Source: Pseudomonas abyssi (GTDB lineage: Bacteria > Pseudomonadota > Gammaproteobacteria > Pseudomonadales > Pseudomonadaceae). From it: DNA of 64,000 nt. The stretch's first letter is position 1. Every line of letters starts with the position of its first letter. Made by a program: the position numbers and the translations under genes. The notes below the pieces were generated by a model. That model was not told the origin of the DNA and made no database searches. It saw only the letters and a program-made list of their open reading frames with translations. Location of the stretch: assembly GCF_002307495.1 (NCBI RefSeq), contig NZ_NTMR01000005.1:248001-312000 (forward strand). Direction: 5' to 3'. Shown one piece after another: positions 46,441 through 60,501 of the stretch.

Positions 46441-46651
46441 CGTGTCTGCGGCAAGATGTCGCGTCGACTATTCTTGTTTGCAAGTCCCTGAGTGGCGGGG
46501 AATTCGGTATAGTGTCGGCCTTCTTGGGAATGGGATATCACCTTGTCAAAAAAGGGGTTTTTCATTACCATCTGATTCATTTTGTGCAGGCTGTTCAACT
46601 TTGAAAAGGCCTTGTAAAAAGGTCAGAAATTAGCTGATGGGAGACGACTGG

Positions 46652-47245
46652 ATGAGTAATGACGGCGTGAATAATGGCCGGCGTCGCTTCCTGGTGGCAG
46701 CCACGAGTGTGGTCGGTGCCGCCGGAGCAGTGGGGGCAGCAACCCCCTTTGTGGGGGCTTGGTTCCCCAGCGCCCGAGCCAAGGCGGCTGGTGCGCCGGT
46801 GAAGGTAAATATCAGCAAGATCGAGCTGGGGCAGCAGATCGTAGTGGAATGGCGCGGACAGCCCGTGTTCGTCTCCCACCGCTCGCCCGAAGCTATCGCT
46901 CTGCTGGATGAGACCGACTCTATCGTGGCGGACCCGCAATCTGCTGCTTCCAACCAGCCGGAGTACGTGGACGGCAAAACCCGCGCCATCAAGCCGGAGT
47001 TTCTGGTTGTCATGGGCGTGTGCACCCACCTGGGCTGCTCTCCGCTGTTCAAGCCGGAAGTGGCTGCTGCCGACATGGGCGCTGACTGGAAAGGTGGCTA
47101 CTTCTGCCCTTGCCACGGCTCCCACTACGACATGTCCGGTCGCGTCCACAAGGGGCAGCCTGCGCCTCTGAACCTGCCGGTACCGCCTTATTCTTACGAG
47201 ACTGATGACGTGATCGTGATCGGCGTGGATCAGGAGAGCGCCTGA
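46652..47245 (+). CDS. petA: Ubiquinol-cytochrome c reductase iron-sulfur (Rieske) subunit
   Basis: 197 residues from ATG at 46652 (MSNDGVNNGRRRFLVAATS), with GGGAGA just upstream; ATG at 46637 would add five residues. A twin-arginine signal/anchor is followed by a glycine-rich helix. The two [2Fe-2S] ligand loops are CTHLGC and CPCHGS, and the end segment is LPVPPYSYETDDVIVIGV. Passes electrons from ubiquinol to cytochrome c1. The TGA overlaps the petB ATG. Confidence 0.97.
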   Translation: MSNDGVNNGRRRFLVAATSVVGAAGAVGAATPFVGAWFPSARAKAAGAPVKVNISKIELGQQIVVEWRGQPVFVSHRSPEAIALLDETDSIVADPQSAASNQPEYVDGKTRAIKPEFLVVMGVCTHLGCSPLFKPEVAAADMGADWKGGYFCPCHGSHYDMSGRVHKGQPAPLNLPVPPYSYETDDVIVIGVDQESA

Positions 47246-48468
47246 TGAACAAACTGATGCAGTGGGTGAATGAGCGGATGTCCGTCACTCAGGTGATGGA
47301 AGATCACCTGACCAAATACTACGCTCCCAAGAACTTCAACTTCTTCTACTTCTTCGGCTCGCTGGCCATGCTGGTGCTGGTTAACCAGCTGGTAACCGGT
47401 ATCTGGCTGACCATGAGCTACGAGCCGTCTGCCGATGGCGCGTTTGCCTCTGTCGAGTACATCATGCGTGATGTCGAGTACGGCTGGCTGCTGCGTTATC
47501 TGCACTCCACCGGCGCCTCGGCGTTCTTCGTCGTCATCTACCTGCACATGCTGCGTGGCCTGATGTACGGCTCTTACCAGAAGCCGCGTGAGCTGATCTG
47601 GCTGTTCGGTATGCTGATCTACCTGGTGCTGATGGGTGAGGCCTTCATGGGCTACCTGCTGCCCTGGGGTCAGATGTCCTACTGGGGTGCCCAGGTGATC
47701 ATCTCGCTGTTCGGTGCGATTCCGTTCATTGGTCCGGATCTGGCCCAGTGGGTGCGTGGTGACTTCCTGATCTCCGGTATCACGCTGAACCGCTTCTTTG
47801 CTCTGCACGTGATTGCACTGCCGATCGTGCTGCTGGGCCTGGTTGTGCTGCACATCATTGCGCTGCACGAAGTCGGCTCCAACAACCCGGATGGTATCGA
47901 TATCAAGAAGTACAAGGACGAGAATGGCAAGCCGCTGGATGGTATCGCCTTCCACCCTTACTACACCGTCAAGGATATCGTCGGCGTTGTGGTCTTCCTG
48001 TTCGTGTTCTGCTCGATCGTGTTCTTCTTCCCGGAGATGGGGGGTTATTTCCTTGAGAAGCCGAACTTTGAAATCGCCAACCAGTTGAAAACGCCTGACC
48101 ACATTGCCCCGGTCTGGTACTTCACGCCGTTCTACGCGATTCTGCGTGCGGTTCCGTCCATTGCAGGCTCTGCTTTCCCGGGCGTGCTGGCGATGGGTGC
48201 GGCGATCGCGATTCTGTTTGTGTTGCCCTGGCTGGACCGTAGCCCGGTTCGTTCCATCCGTTACAAAGGCTGGATGAGCAAACTGTGGCTGGTGATCTTC
48301 TGCGTTAGCTTCGTGATTCTGGGTGTGCTGGGTGCTATCCCGTCCACACCGGTTCGCACACTGGTATCGCAGATTTGCACCGTTCTGTATTTCGCCTTCT
48401 TCATCCTGATGCCGTTCTACACCCGGATGGAGAAGACCAAACCGGTTCCGGAGAGGGTTACTGGCTAA
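47245..48468 (+). CDS. petB: Cytochrome b subunit of the bc1 complex
   Basis: 407 residues with eight helices. Haem-ligand histidines lie in RYLHSTGASAFFVVIYLHMLRG and FALHVIALPIVLLGLVVLHIIALHE. The Qo-site region (GQMSYWGAQVI and the PEMGGYF-type segment) is present. Coupled by overlap to petA upstream (TGATG) and petC downstream (TAATG). Confidence 0.97.
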   Translation: MNKLMQWVNERMSVTQVMEDHLTKYYAPKNFNFFYFFGSLAMLVLVNQLVTGIWLTMSYEPSADGAFASVEYIMRDVEYGWLLRYLHSTGASAFFVVIYLHMLRGLMYGSYQKPRELIWLFGMLIYLVLMGEAFMGYLLPWGQMSYWGAQVIISLFGAIPFIGPDLAQWVRGDFLISGITLNRFFALHVIALPIVLLGLVVLHIIALHEVGSNNPDGIDIKKYKDENGKPLDGIAFHPYYTVKDIVGVVVFLFVFCSIVFFFPEMGGYFLEKPNFEIANQLKTPDHIAPVWYFTPFYAILRAVPSIAGSAFPGVLAMGAAIAILFVLPWLDRSPVRSIRYKGWMSKLWLVIFCVSFVILGVLGAIPSTPVRTLVSQICTVLYFAFFILMPFYTRMEKTKPVPERVTG

Positions 48469-49256
48469 TGAAAAAACAACTGATTGCCCTGATGTTTGCG
48501 CTGGTACCGGCCTTGGCCTCGGCTGCCGGTGGCAGCGGCTACCACCTGGATGAAGCCAACATCGATCTGACCGACAAGGCTGCCCTGCAGGATGGTGCGC
48601 GCACCTTCGTCAACTACTGCATGGGTTGTCACTCGGCTCAGTACCAGCGCTATGAGCGCGTGGCGACTGATCTGGGTATCCCGGAGCAGCTGATGCTCGA
48701 CAACCTAGTCTTCACCGAGGGCACCCTGATCGGTGACCACATGAAGAACGGTATGCGTGCCGAGGATGCCAAAACCTGGTTTGGCGCGGCGCCACCGGAT
48801 CTGACGCTGGTAGCACGTGTACGTGGTACTGACTGGCTGTACACCTATCTGCGTACCTTCTATGAGGATCCGTCTCGCCCGTTGGGTGCCAACAACAAGG
48901 TATTCCCCAACGTGGGTATGCCTAACGTGTTGGCTGAGCTGCAGGGCCGCCAGGTGATTGGCTGCAAGGCCATGCCGGTGAAGGATGAAAGCGGCAACAT
49001 CATGCGCGACACGCTGAGCGGTGAAGTGGTCAAGGACGAGCAGTGCGATGTGCTGACCGTGGTGCCGGATACCGGCACTCAGACCGAGGAAGAGTTTGAT
49101 ACCACCGTGCGTAATCTGGTGACCTTCCTGGCCTACTCGGCTGACCCGATCAAGCTGGAGCGTCATCGTATCGGTGTCTACGTGCTGCTGTACCTGGCCT
49201 TCCTGTTCGTGTTCGCGTACTTGCTCAAGCGCGAATACTGGCGTGATGTGCATTGA
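48468..49256 (+). CDS. petC: Cytochrome c1
   Basis: 262 residues from ATG at 48468 (MKKQLIALMFALVPALASA, signal peptide). Haem c site CMGCH in FVNYCMGCHSAQYQ, axial Met region in the later third, and a C-terminal membrane anchor (YVLLYLAFLFVFAYLLKREYW). Completes petABC. The hairpin at 49280-49304 follows 23 bases after the stop. Confidence 0.97.
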   Translation: MKKQLIALMFALVPALASAAGGSGYHLDEANIDLTDKAALQDGARTFVNYCMGCHSAQYQRYERVATDLGIPEQLMLDNLVFTEGTLIGDHMKNGMRAEDAKTWFGAAPPDLTLVARVRGTDWLYTYLRTFYEDPSRPLGANNKVFPNVGMPNVLAELQGRQVIGCKAMPVKDESGNIMRDTLSGEVVKDEQCDVLTVVPDTGTQTEEEFDTTVRNLVTFLAYSADPIKLERHRIGVYVLLYLAFLFVFAYLLKREYWRDVH

Positions 49257-49279
49257 TCGCCGGCATGCCTGAGTGATCG

Positions 49280-49304
49280 CTGCGCGCCCCTTGCGGGCGC
49301 GCAG
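49280..49304 (+). terminator. Terminator after petC
   Basis: A perfect 10-bp stem CTGCGCGCCC / GGGCGCGCAG with a 5-base loop, followed by TCGTTTCT. Confidence 0.75.
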
Positions 49305-49316
49305 TCGTTTCTGGGG

Positions 49317-49352
49317 TATAATGGCCGTTCGTGTGCGCGGGCTAGCCCGCGC
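49317..49352 (+). promoter_or_regulatory. sspA promoter -10 and terminator-like hairpin at the 5' end
   Basis: A consensus -10 TATAAT (49317-49322) without a good -35, whose position falls inside the petC terminator stem. Just after the predicted start, near 49329, comes the perfect palindrome 49335-49352 (arms GCGCGGGC / GCCCGCGC, loop TA), followed by TTGTTTATTT. This has the look of an intrinsic terminator in the leader, about 63 bases before sspA. Confidence 0.55.
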
Positions 49353-49415
49353 TTGTTTATTTAGGGTGCCATGCAGGGCGCCTGCCGCAGTCCTTTAAAG
49401 GATGAGGGTTGAAAT

Positions 49416-50045
49416 ATGGGCGTTACCGCCAACAAGCGTTCCTCCATGGCGTTTTTCTCTGACCCGCTTGATCACTACTGCCATCGGGTCCGCATCGTGC
49501 TGGCGGAGAAGGGGGTCACTGTCGACGTGGTCGACGTAGAGTCTGGTGATTACCCTCAGGAACTGGCCGAGAACAATCCTTACAACAGTGTGCCGACACT
49601 GCTTGATCGTGATCTGGTGCTCTACGAGCCCAACATCATGATGGAATACCTGGATGAGCGTTTCCCGCATCCGCCGTTGCTGCCGGTCTACCCGGTAGCG
49701 CGGGCCAACAGCCGATTGCTGATGTATCGCGTACAGCGCGACTGGTGCCGTCTGGTCGATATTATTGTCGATCCCAAGAGCGCTAGCGCCGAGGTGACGC
49801 GTGCTCGCAAGGAGCTGCGCGAAAGTCTGACCGGTGTTGCGCCGGTGTTCGCTGAAATGCCGTTTTTCATGAGCGATGAGTTCAGTCTGGTGGACTGCTG
49901 TATCGCACCCATCTTGTGGCGTCTGCCGCAGCTCGGTGTCGAGCTGCCCAAGCAGGCCAAGCCTCTGCAGGACTATATGGAGCGGATTTTCCAGCGCGAG
50001 GGCTTTATTGCCAGCCTGTCGCCGGCTGAGCGGGACATGCAATAG
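49416..50045 (+). CDS. sspA: Stringent starvation protein A
   Basis: 209 residues with a glutathione-transferase fold lacking the catalytic residues. N-terminal thioredoxin-like part ([43 protein letters not shown]) and helical C-terminal part ([18 protein letters not shown]). SspA binds RNA polymerase and reprograms stationary-phase and stress transcription. sspB follows after 29 bases. Confidence 0.96.
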   Translation: MGVTANKRSSMAFFSDPLDHYCHRVRIVLAEKGVTVDVVDVESGDYPQELAENNPYNSVPTLLDRDLVLYEPNIMMEYLDERFPHPPLLPVYPVARANSRLLMYRVQRDWCRLVDIIVDPKSASAEVTRARKELRESLTGVAPVFAEMPFFMSDEFSLVDCCIAPILWRLPQLGVELPKQAKPLQDYMERIFQREGFIASLSPAERDMQ

Positions 50046-50074
50046 TCAATCTGAACCTTTGAGGAGAGACAGGC

Positions 50075-50485
50075 ATGACCGAGATGAACTCTAGCCGGCC
50101 CTATCTGGTGCGCGCGCTGTACGAGTGGATTCTGGATAACCAGTGCACGCCCTACCTGCTGGTCAACGCCGAATATCCCGATACCGCGGTGCCAACGGGG
50201 TTTGTCGAAGATGGGCAGATCGTGCTTAATCTGTCGCCCAGCGCGGTACGTCAACTGGACATGGACAACGATCGAATCTGCTTTGATGGTCGCTTTGGCG
50301 GCGTTGCTCAGCAGGTCTGGATTCCAGTCGGTGCGGTAATGGCCATTTATGCGCGAGAGAATGGACAGGGTATGGTCTTTGAATTGGAGCCCAGTGCGCC
50401 GCCGCCGGACGATGGTCCTGGTGATGACGATGCTGCGCCGCCCCGTCCGGAGTCAGGGCGTCCTGCATTGAAAGTGGTGAAGTGA
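50075..50485 (+). CDS. sspB: ClpXP specificity factor SspB
   Basis: 136 residues. The folded N-terminal domain (RPYLVRALYEWILDNQCTPYL, SPSAVRQLDMDNDRICFDGRFGG) binds ssrA tags. A proline/acidic disordered linker ends in the basic motif RPALKVVK, the ClpX tether. GAGGAGA precedes the ATG. Cotranscribed with sspA. Confidence 0.96.
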   Translation: MTEMNSSRPYLVRALYEWILDNQCTPYLLVNAEYPDTAVPTGFVEDGQIVLNLSPSAVRQLDMDNDRICFDGRFGGVAQQVWIPVGAVMAIYARENGQGMVFELEPSAPPPDDGPGDDDAAPPRPESGRPALKVVK

Positions 50486-50510
50486 GGCCTGCTTTGCCAA
50501 CGGTAATAAC

Positions 50511-50542
50511 ACAAGAAGCCCCGCATATGCGGGGCTTCTTGT
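50511..50542. terminator. Bidirectional terminator between sspB and the BON lipoprotein gene
   Basis: A perfect 32-base palindrome, arms of 16 (ACAAGAAGCCCCGCAT and its complement). It gives an A/T-flanked GC hairpin usable on both strands, between two converging genes. Confidence 0.9.
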
Positions 50543-50561
50543 TATGGCGGGGTGCATGCTA

Positions 50562-52103
<1,542 letters not shown>

Positions 52104-52104
<1 letters not shown>

Positions 52105-53927
52105 CAGAGGGCGTTGGCGCTACTGTCCGGGGCTGGCTGCAGCACGCCATTGTGGATTTCACCCCAGGACAGCTGCCGTTGGATGCGCCCATCCTGGTCG
52201 AGGGAAAGGGTGCCGGTGGCGCCTTCGATGCGGGTGTCAGGGTACTGGCGCATCTGTGGCAGTCGGGCAAAGACGCGCTGGGTGTCCACGCCCATCGCAT
52301 ACAGTCGTCCGAGCGCGCCACCAGCCTGCGGCCAGTTGCCTGTGACAGCGCCGTAGAGTGGATCGCTGTGATCGAGTAGCCACGGGATTTCGGCAATCAG
52401 CAGGCCTTCCAGGTCGGAGTTCTGTAGTCCGCTGGGGTCAATTTGGTAAGAGTGGGAGGTCGCATATACCGGCAGGTCGGCAGCGTACTGGAACGCCAGT
52501 GTCGGCTTGATCTGGCGTGCCTGCAGCGGTGTCGCGGCCAGGAATAGCGCATCCAGATCCTGGCGCGGGGTCGGCTGGGTCATGACGCTGCCCAGAATGC
52601 CCTTGACGCGGTTGGCACGCCGCTCGCTTTGCTGGATCTTCAGCAGTTCACCCATCTGGTTGGCGACGGCGGCGGGCTGATCGACCAGCTCCTGACCAAT
52701 GATACTGCCACCCATGCCTTCCCATTCGGCAATGAAGGCGCGGTTGGCGCGCCGGCTCCAATCGTCACGGGTGCTCAGGGTGGCGACGCGACGGTGGCCG
52801 TCGGCCCAGGCGCGCTGGGCGGCAGAACGGGCTTCATCTTCCGGGGCCAGGCCGAATTGATAGAAAGTGCTACCGGCGGCCGGTTGCTCGGCGTAATTCA
52901 GTGCCAGCGTGGGTAGAGGCAGTTCCGAAGCGCTTGCCAGCTGGGCTACCTTGTCTTTCTCCAGCGGCCCGATCATCCACTGAACGCCTTCGCGCTGCGC
53001 CTGATTGAGTGCATCGACGACCTGGGTGTACTGGGTGCTGTCGTACAGGGTGACCTGCGGTTGCTCCAGGCCTTCGCTCTGAGCCTGGTACTGAGCGGCC
53101 AGAAAACCGTCGCGCAGTGCCTGAGCGGCGCCGGCCAGGGGGCCGTTGAACGGCAGCAGCAGGCCGATATGGGTTGGCCGGCTCGCATGGAGGGCCTCGA
53201 TCTGTTGCACTGGCTGCGGCAGTTGGCCAGCTGCGGGGTGATTGGGGTGCTCGTCCTTCCAGGTTTGCAGTGCGCGCATCTGTAGGTCGAGGTTGCGCTC
53301 GGTACGGGTGATTAGTGCCAGTTCAAGCCAGCCTGCATAGTCACCGCTGGCGTTCTTGCTGGCTTGTTGCAGCGCGGCTGTGTCCGCAGCGCTCAGACTT
53401 TCCCAGATGGCTTGCCGGTTGCTGGCCTGGCGTCCGGCCGGCAGCAGGCCGTCGATGTATACGCGCTCTTGGGCTGCCTCGACCGGCTGGTTGTTGGCTT
53501 CCAGAATGTCGGCGCGCAGTTGTTGAATGCGTAGTTGCTCCTCAACGGGGCGCAAATCCAGCTGCTGCAGGGAGTTGTGCTGAATGGCGCGCAGTGCGCG
53601 CGGGTTGTCGCCCAGTGCCAGGGCGCTGGTTGCTTGCAGTTCGCTGAAGCGAATCTGCTGGTCAGTCGGCAGATCGCTCTGCGGGACGCGCTGCAGGATT
53701 TGCTGGGTTCGCTCGGGGTTGCCGGCATTGAGCGCTGTCTGGGCTGCGTGCAGGCGCAGCAGGTTGGCCTCGGCACCTTCGCGGCGGTCAGCGTTCTTGA
53801 GGATGTCATCGACCGAAGCCTGTGGCGTGCGTGGCAGCTCGTCGAGACTCTGCGGGGTAGAGGCGCAGCCGGCCAGTAGCGCAGACAGGGTCAGGGCGAG
53901 GGCAGACAGGCGAAGCGTGCGAGGCAT
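52104..53927 (-). CDS. lpoA: Outer membrane lipoprotein LpoA, activator of PBP1A
   Basis: 607 residues from ATG at 53927 (MPRTLRLSALALTLSALLAGC, acylated Cys21). An N-terminal helical TPR-like domain (about 40-260) is joined to a periplasmic-binding-protein-like C-terminal domain (HIGLLLPFNGPLAGAAQALR, GVQWMIGPLEKDKVAQLASA, LFLAATPLQARQIKPTLAF). LpoA reaches through the peptidoglycan to stimulate PBP1A. The 40-residue upstream extension is rejected because it lacks a signal sequence. Divergent from rsmI, as in most gammaproteobacteria. Confidence 0.94.
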
Positions 53928-54068
53928 GCGGAGGGTATCCTTACGTGCGGGCAAAGCAGACGGTTGGTTGGCGCTATTGTAGCCGTCGGGTTGGCCAATC
54001 TCCAAGGCGGGCGGCGACTGTCTGGCCCCTGCTGTACAATGCGTCACAAATCAGCCTCAGGAATCGCC

Positions 54069-54926
54069 ATGACCATCGCTGCCGGCACCTTGTTTGTGGT
54101 TGCCACGCCCATCGGTAATCTGCAAGACCTGACACCCCGCGCGCTGCAGGTGCTGCGGGATGTCAGCCTGATCGCTGCGGAGGATACTCGCCACAGTGCG
54201 CGCCTCATGCAGCACTTTGGTATTGCTACCCCCATGACGGCCTGTCATGACCACAATGAACGTGAAAAGGGGTTGCGGTTGGTCGAGCGGCTGCTGGCGG
54301 GAGATGACATCGCCCTGATCTCCGATGCCGGCACGCCGTTGATTTCGGATCCGGGGTTTCATCTGGTGCGTCAGGCGCGCGAGGCGGGAGTGAAGGTGTC
54401 GCCGGTGCCGGGCGCCTGTGCCCTGATCGCCGCGCTGAGTGCTGCCGGCATGCCGTCTGACCGCTTTGCCTTTGAGGGCTTTCTGCCGGCCAAGGCGCAC
54501 GGTCGCCAGCAGCGCCTGCAGGCTTTGCTGGCAGAGCCGCGTACCTGGCTGGTGTATGAGGCGCCGCATAGGCTGCTTGAGTGCCTTAGAGACATGCAGC
54601 AGGTGCTGGGGTCGCAGCGGCGGGTGCTGCTGGCCCGCGAGCTGACCAAGACCTTTGAAACCCTGCACGCGGCGCCGCTGGACGAGCTGGTCGCTTGGGT
54701 GGCGGCGGATGCAGACCAGCAGCGCGGCGAGTGCGTGCTGGTGGTGGAGGGTGCGCCGGAGCCGGAGGCTGACGAGGTGAGTGCCCAGGCCCTGCGTGTG
54801 CTGGATCTCCTGCTGGCCGAGCTGCCAGTCAAGCGTGCCGCCAGGCTGGCTGCAGACATCACTGGGGTGCGCAAGAACCTGTTGTATCAGGTGGCGCTTG
54901 AGCGTGGTGATGGCACGGCGCGTTGA
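54069..54926 (+). CDS. rsmI: 16S rRNA (cytidine-1402-2'-O)-methyltransferase
   Basis: 285 residues from ATG at 54069 (MTIAAGTLFVVATPIGNLQD). Tetrapyrrole-methylase fold with EDTRHSARLMQHFGI, LISDAGTPLISDPGFHLV and VLLARELTKTFETLH. Modifies C1402 in the ribosomal P site. Its stop codon lies inside the -35 element of the rnpB promoter. Confidence 0.96.
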   Translation: MTIAAGTLFVVATPIGNLQDLTPRALQVLRDVSLIAAEDTRHSARLMQHFGIATPMTACHDHNEREKGLRLVERLLAGDDIALISDAGTPLISDPGFHLVRQAREAGVKVSPVPGACALIAALSAAGMPSDRFAFEGFLPAKAHGRQQRLQALLAEPRTWLVYEAPHRLLECLRDMQQVLGSQRRVLLARELTKTFETLHAAPLDELVAWVAADADQQRGECVLVVEGAPEPEADEVSAQALRVLDLLLAELPVKRAARLAADITGVRKNLLYQVALERGDGTAR

Positions 54927-54951
54927 CGGGCGCGGCGCCTGCCGCTACTCT
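54923..54951 (+). promoter_or_regulatory. rnpB promoter overlapping the rsmI stop
   Basis: -35 TTGACG (54923-54928), 17-base spacer, -10 TACTCT (54946-54951), placing the start near 54959-54960, which is the 5' end of RNase P RNA judged from its terminal pairing. The TGA of rsmI is bases 54924-54926, inside the -35. Confidence 0.7.
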
Positions 54952-54959
54952 TGCCGCCG

Positions 54960-55312
54960 AGAGTTGGCCGGGCAGTCGCTGTGGTGGTGCGCAAGCACTG
55001 TCATGGAGGAAAGTCCGGGCTCCAAAGGGTAGAGTGCCAGGTAACGCCTGGGAGGCGTGAGCCTACGGAAAGTGCAGCAGAAAGCAAACCGCCTAAGCGC
55101 GCAAGCGCCGGTAAGGGTGAAAAGGTGCGGTAAGAGCGCACCGCGCAGCTGGCAACAGTCTGTGGCGTGGTAAACCCCACTCGGAGCAAGACCAAATAGG
55201 AATCCGTTGGTGTGACCCGCACTGGATTCGGGTAGGTTGCTAGAGGTCGTCAGTGATGGCGATCCCAGAGGAATGACTGTCCTCGACAGAACCCGGCTTA
55301 CAGGCCAACTCT
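54960..55312 (+). ncRNA. rnpB: RNase P RNA, bacterial type A
   Basis: The ribozyme that removes 5' leaders from pre-tRNAs. The ends pair as P1 (AGAGTTGGCC at 54960-54969 with GGCCAACTCT at 55303-55312). Conserved blocks are readable: GAGGAAAGTCCGGGCTCC (CR-I), the P4 strand region, AGAAAGCAAACCGCC, GGTAAGGGTGAAAAGGTG, GGTAAACCCCACTCGGAGCA, and the 3' part with CAGAACCCGGCTTA. About 353 bases, normal for Pseudomonas. Confidence 0.97.
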
Positions 55313-55347
55313 TAATTTCTTTCCTGTGTGACATCCTTCGCTTTTAG

Positions 55348-55404
55348 AGCAAAAAAATCTTATTCCTCACAATTCACTTTAAGTTGTGGGGCGATCTTTT
55401 TGCT
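55348..55404. terminator. Long imperfect inverted repeat after rnpB
   Basis: AGCAAAAAAATC...CCTCACAA (from 55348) pairs with TTGTGGGGCGATCTTTTTGCT (to 55404), about 18-20 pairs with an internal bulge. It is followed by TTGGCTGTTTTTTG. Probable terminator or 3'-trailer structure of rnpB. Confidence 0.6.
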
Positions 55405-55507
55405 TTGGCTGTTTTTTGTCCTCTTCCATATACCTACTTTGCATCCCGATTCCCGGTAAATAGCGCTAAACCACTGCTACGCAAGGTTTTTTTCCTCTGC
55501 GCGGCTA

Positions 55508-55536
55508 TTGACGCTGTTTGGGCGCATTTCTATAGT
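55508..55536 (+). promoter_or_regulatory. Pmra, promoter of the division and cell wall cluster
   Basis: -35 TTGACG (55508-55513), 17-base spacer, -10 TATAGT (55531-55536). Transcription would begin near 55543, just ahead of the MraZ repeats. Confidence 0.8.
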
Positions 55537-55541
55537 GTCGC

Positions 55542-55570
55542 AAAGTGGTGTTAAGTGGGTCGAAGTGGGA
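55542..55570 (+). promoter_or_regulatory. mraZ: MraZ operator, three 10-bp repeats
   Basis: AAAGTGGTGT, TAAGTGGGTC and GAAGTGGGAA follow one another, with TGG at 55546, 55556 and 55566, exactly 10 bp apart. MraZ represses its own operon by binding direct TGGGN repeats of this spacing downstream of the promoter. Confidence 0.85.
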
Positions 55571-55615
55571 AATTTTGGCGCTTTCGGCCGCCAACCAAGG
55601 AAAAAGGACTGCAGC

Positions 55616-56071
55616 GTGTTTCGCGGAGCCAATGCCATCAATCTCGACGCCAAAGGGCGACTCGCGGTGCCAGCGCGCTACCGCGACCGTCTGTTGGAGT
55701 CGTGTGGCGGGCAGTTGGTCGCGACCATCGCGCTGGAAGAGCGCTGTCTCTGGATCTACCCGCTGCATGAGTGGGAAGTGGTCGAAGAGCAACTGCGCAA
55801 GGCGCCGAACATGAACCCGGCAGTCAAGCGCCTGCAGCGCCTGCTGATTGGTAATGCCAACGATCTGGAGCTGGACAGCAACGGTCGCTTTGTTATTCCG
55901 CCGCTGCTGCGTGAACACGCCGGGCTGGACAAGAAAGTCATGCTGGTCGGGCAAATCAATAAATTCGAGCTCTGGAGTGAAGAAGCCTGGACGGCTACCA
56001 CCAGTGCCTATCTGGACGAATCGCAGGAAGCCGGCGAACTGCCGGAACAACTGCATTCGCTGAGTCTATGA
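55616..56071 (+). CDS. mraZ: Transcriptional regulator MraZ
   Basis: 151 residues from GTG at 55616 ([20 protein letters not shown]), preceded by AAGGA further upstream; the longer frame to 55508 would read through the promoter and operator. Two SpoVT/AbrB-like DNA-binding repeats ([17 protein letters not shown] and [18 protein letters not shown]). Overlaps rsmH by four bases. Confidence 0.96.
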   Translation: MFRGANAINLDAKGRLAVPARYRDRLLESCGGQLVATIALEERCLWIYPLHEWEVVEEQLRKAPNMNPAVKRLQRLLIGNANDLELDSNGRFVIPPLLREHAGLDKKVMLVGQINKFELWSEEAWTATTSAYLDESQEAGELPEQLHSLSL

Positions 56072-57005
56072 GCGCCGCAACCGGCTATTCACATATCAGC
56101 GTGCTGCTGAACGAGGCGCTTGACGGTCTGGCCATTCAGGCTGACGGCCTTTATATCGACGGTACCTTTGGGCGCGGCGGACATAGCCGCGCGCTCCTCG
56201 CGCAGCTTGGGCCGGAGGGCAGGCTGATCGCCTTCGATAAAGATCCGGAGGCCATCCGGGTTGGCGACCAGCTAGCGGCCGAAGACGGCCGCTTTGTCGT
56301 TGTACAGCGCTCCTTTGCCGAGATGGCTGACGAATTGCGCGCGCGCGGTCTGGCCGGGCAGGTACAGGGCGTTTTACTGGATCTGGGCGTGTCTTCGCCG
56401 CAGCTGGACGACCCGACCCGCGGTTTCAGTTTTCTCAACGACGGTCCGCTGGACATGCGCATGAATCCGTCCGCAGGCCAGAGCGCTGCCGACTGGATCA
56501 ACAGCGCCAGCGAGGCGGATATTGCGACGGTACTCAAGGAGTACGGTGAAGAGCGCTTTGCCAAACGCATGGCCCGCGCCGTGGTGGCCCGTCGTGCCGA
56601 ACAGCCGTTCACCCGCACTGCCGACCTGGCTGCCGTGATTAAGGAAGCCAACCCCGCCTGGGAAAAGGGCAAGCACCCGGCGACCCGCGCTTTTCAGGGT
56701 ATTCGCATCTTTATCAATCGTGAGCTGGACGATCTTGCCGACGGCCTGCGTGCGGCACTGGCAGTGCTGGCCCCCGGCGGACGTATGGCGGTGATCAGCT
56801 TTCACTCGCTGGAAGATCGCATGGTCAAGCAGTACATGCGCCGTGAGGCCAAGGGCGCGCCCATTCCGCGTGACCTGCCCATTCGCGATATCGATATTCC
56901 GGTGTCCATCAACCTGGTGGGTAAGGCGATCAAACCGAGCGCAGCCGAAGTGGATGCCAATCCCCGTGCTCGCAGCGCCGTATTGCGCGTAGCGGAGAAA
57001 CGTTG

Positions 57006-57006
<1 letters not shown>
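56068..57006 (+). CDS. rsmH: 16S rRNA (cytosine-1402-N4)-methyltransferase
   Basis: 312 residues. SAM-binding [18 protein letters not shown], catalytic-domain motifs [19 protein letters not shown] and [10 protein letters not shown], and the C-terminal [17 protein letters not shown]. Acts on the same base as RsmI, encoded 1.1 kb upstream. Coupled to mraZ (ATGA) and ftsL (TGATG). Confidence 0.97.
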
Positions 57007-60493
<3,487 letters not shown>

Positions 60494-60501
<8 letters not shown>

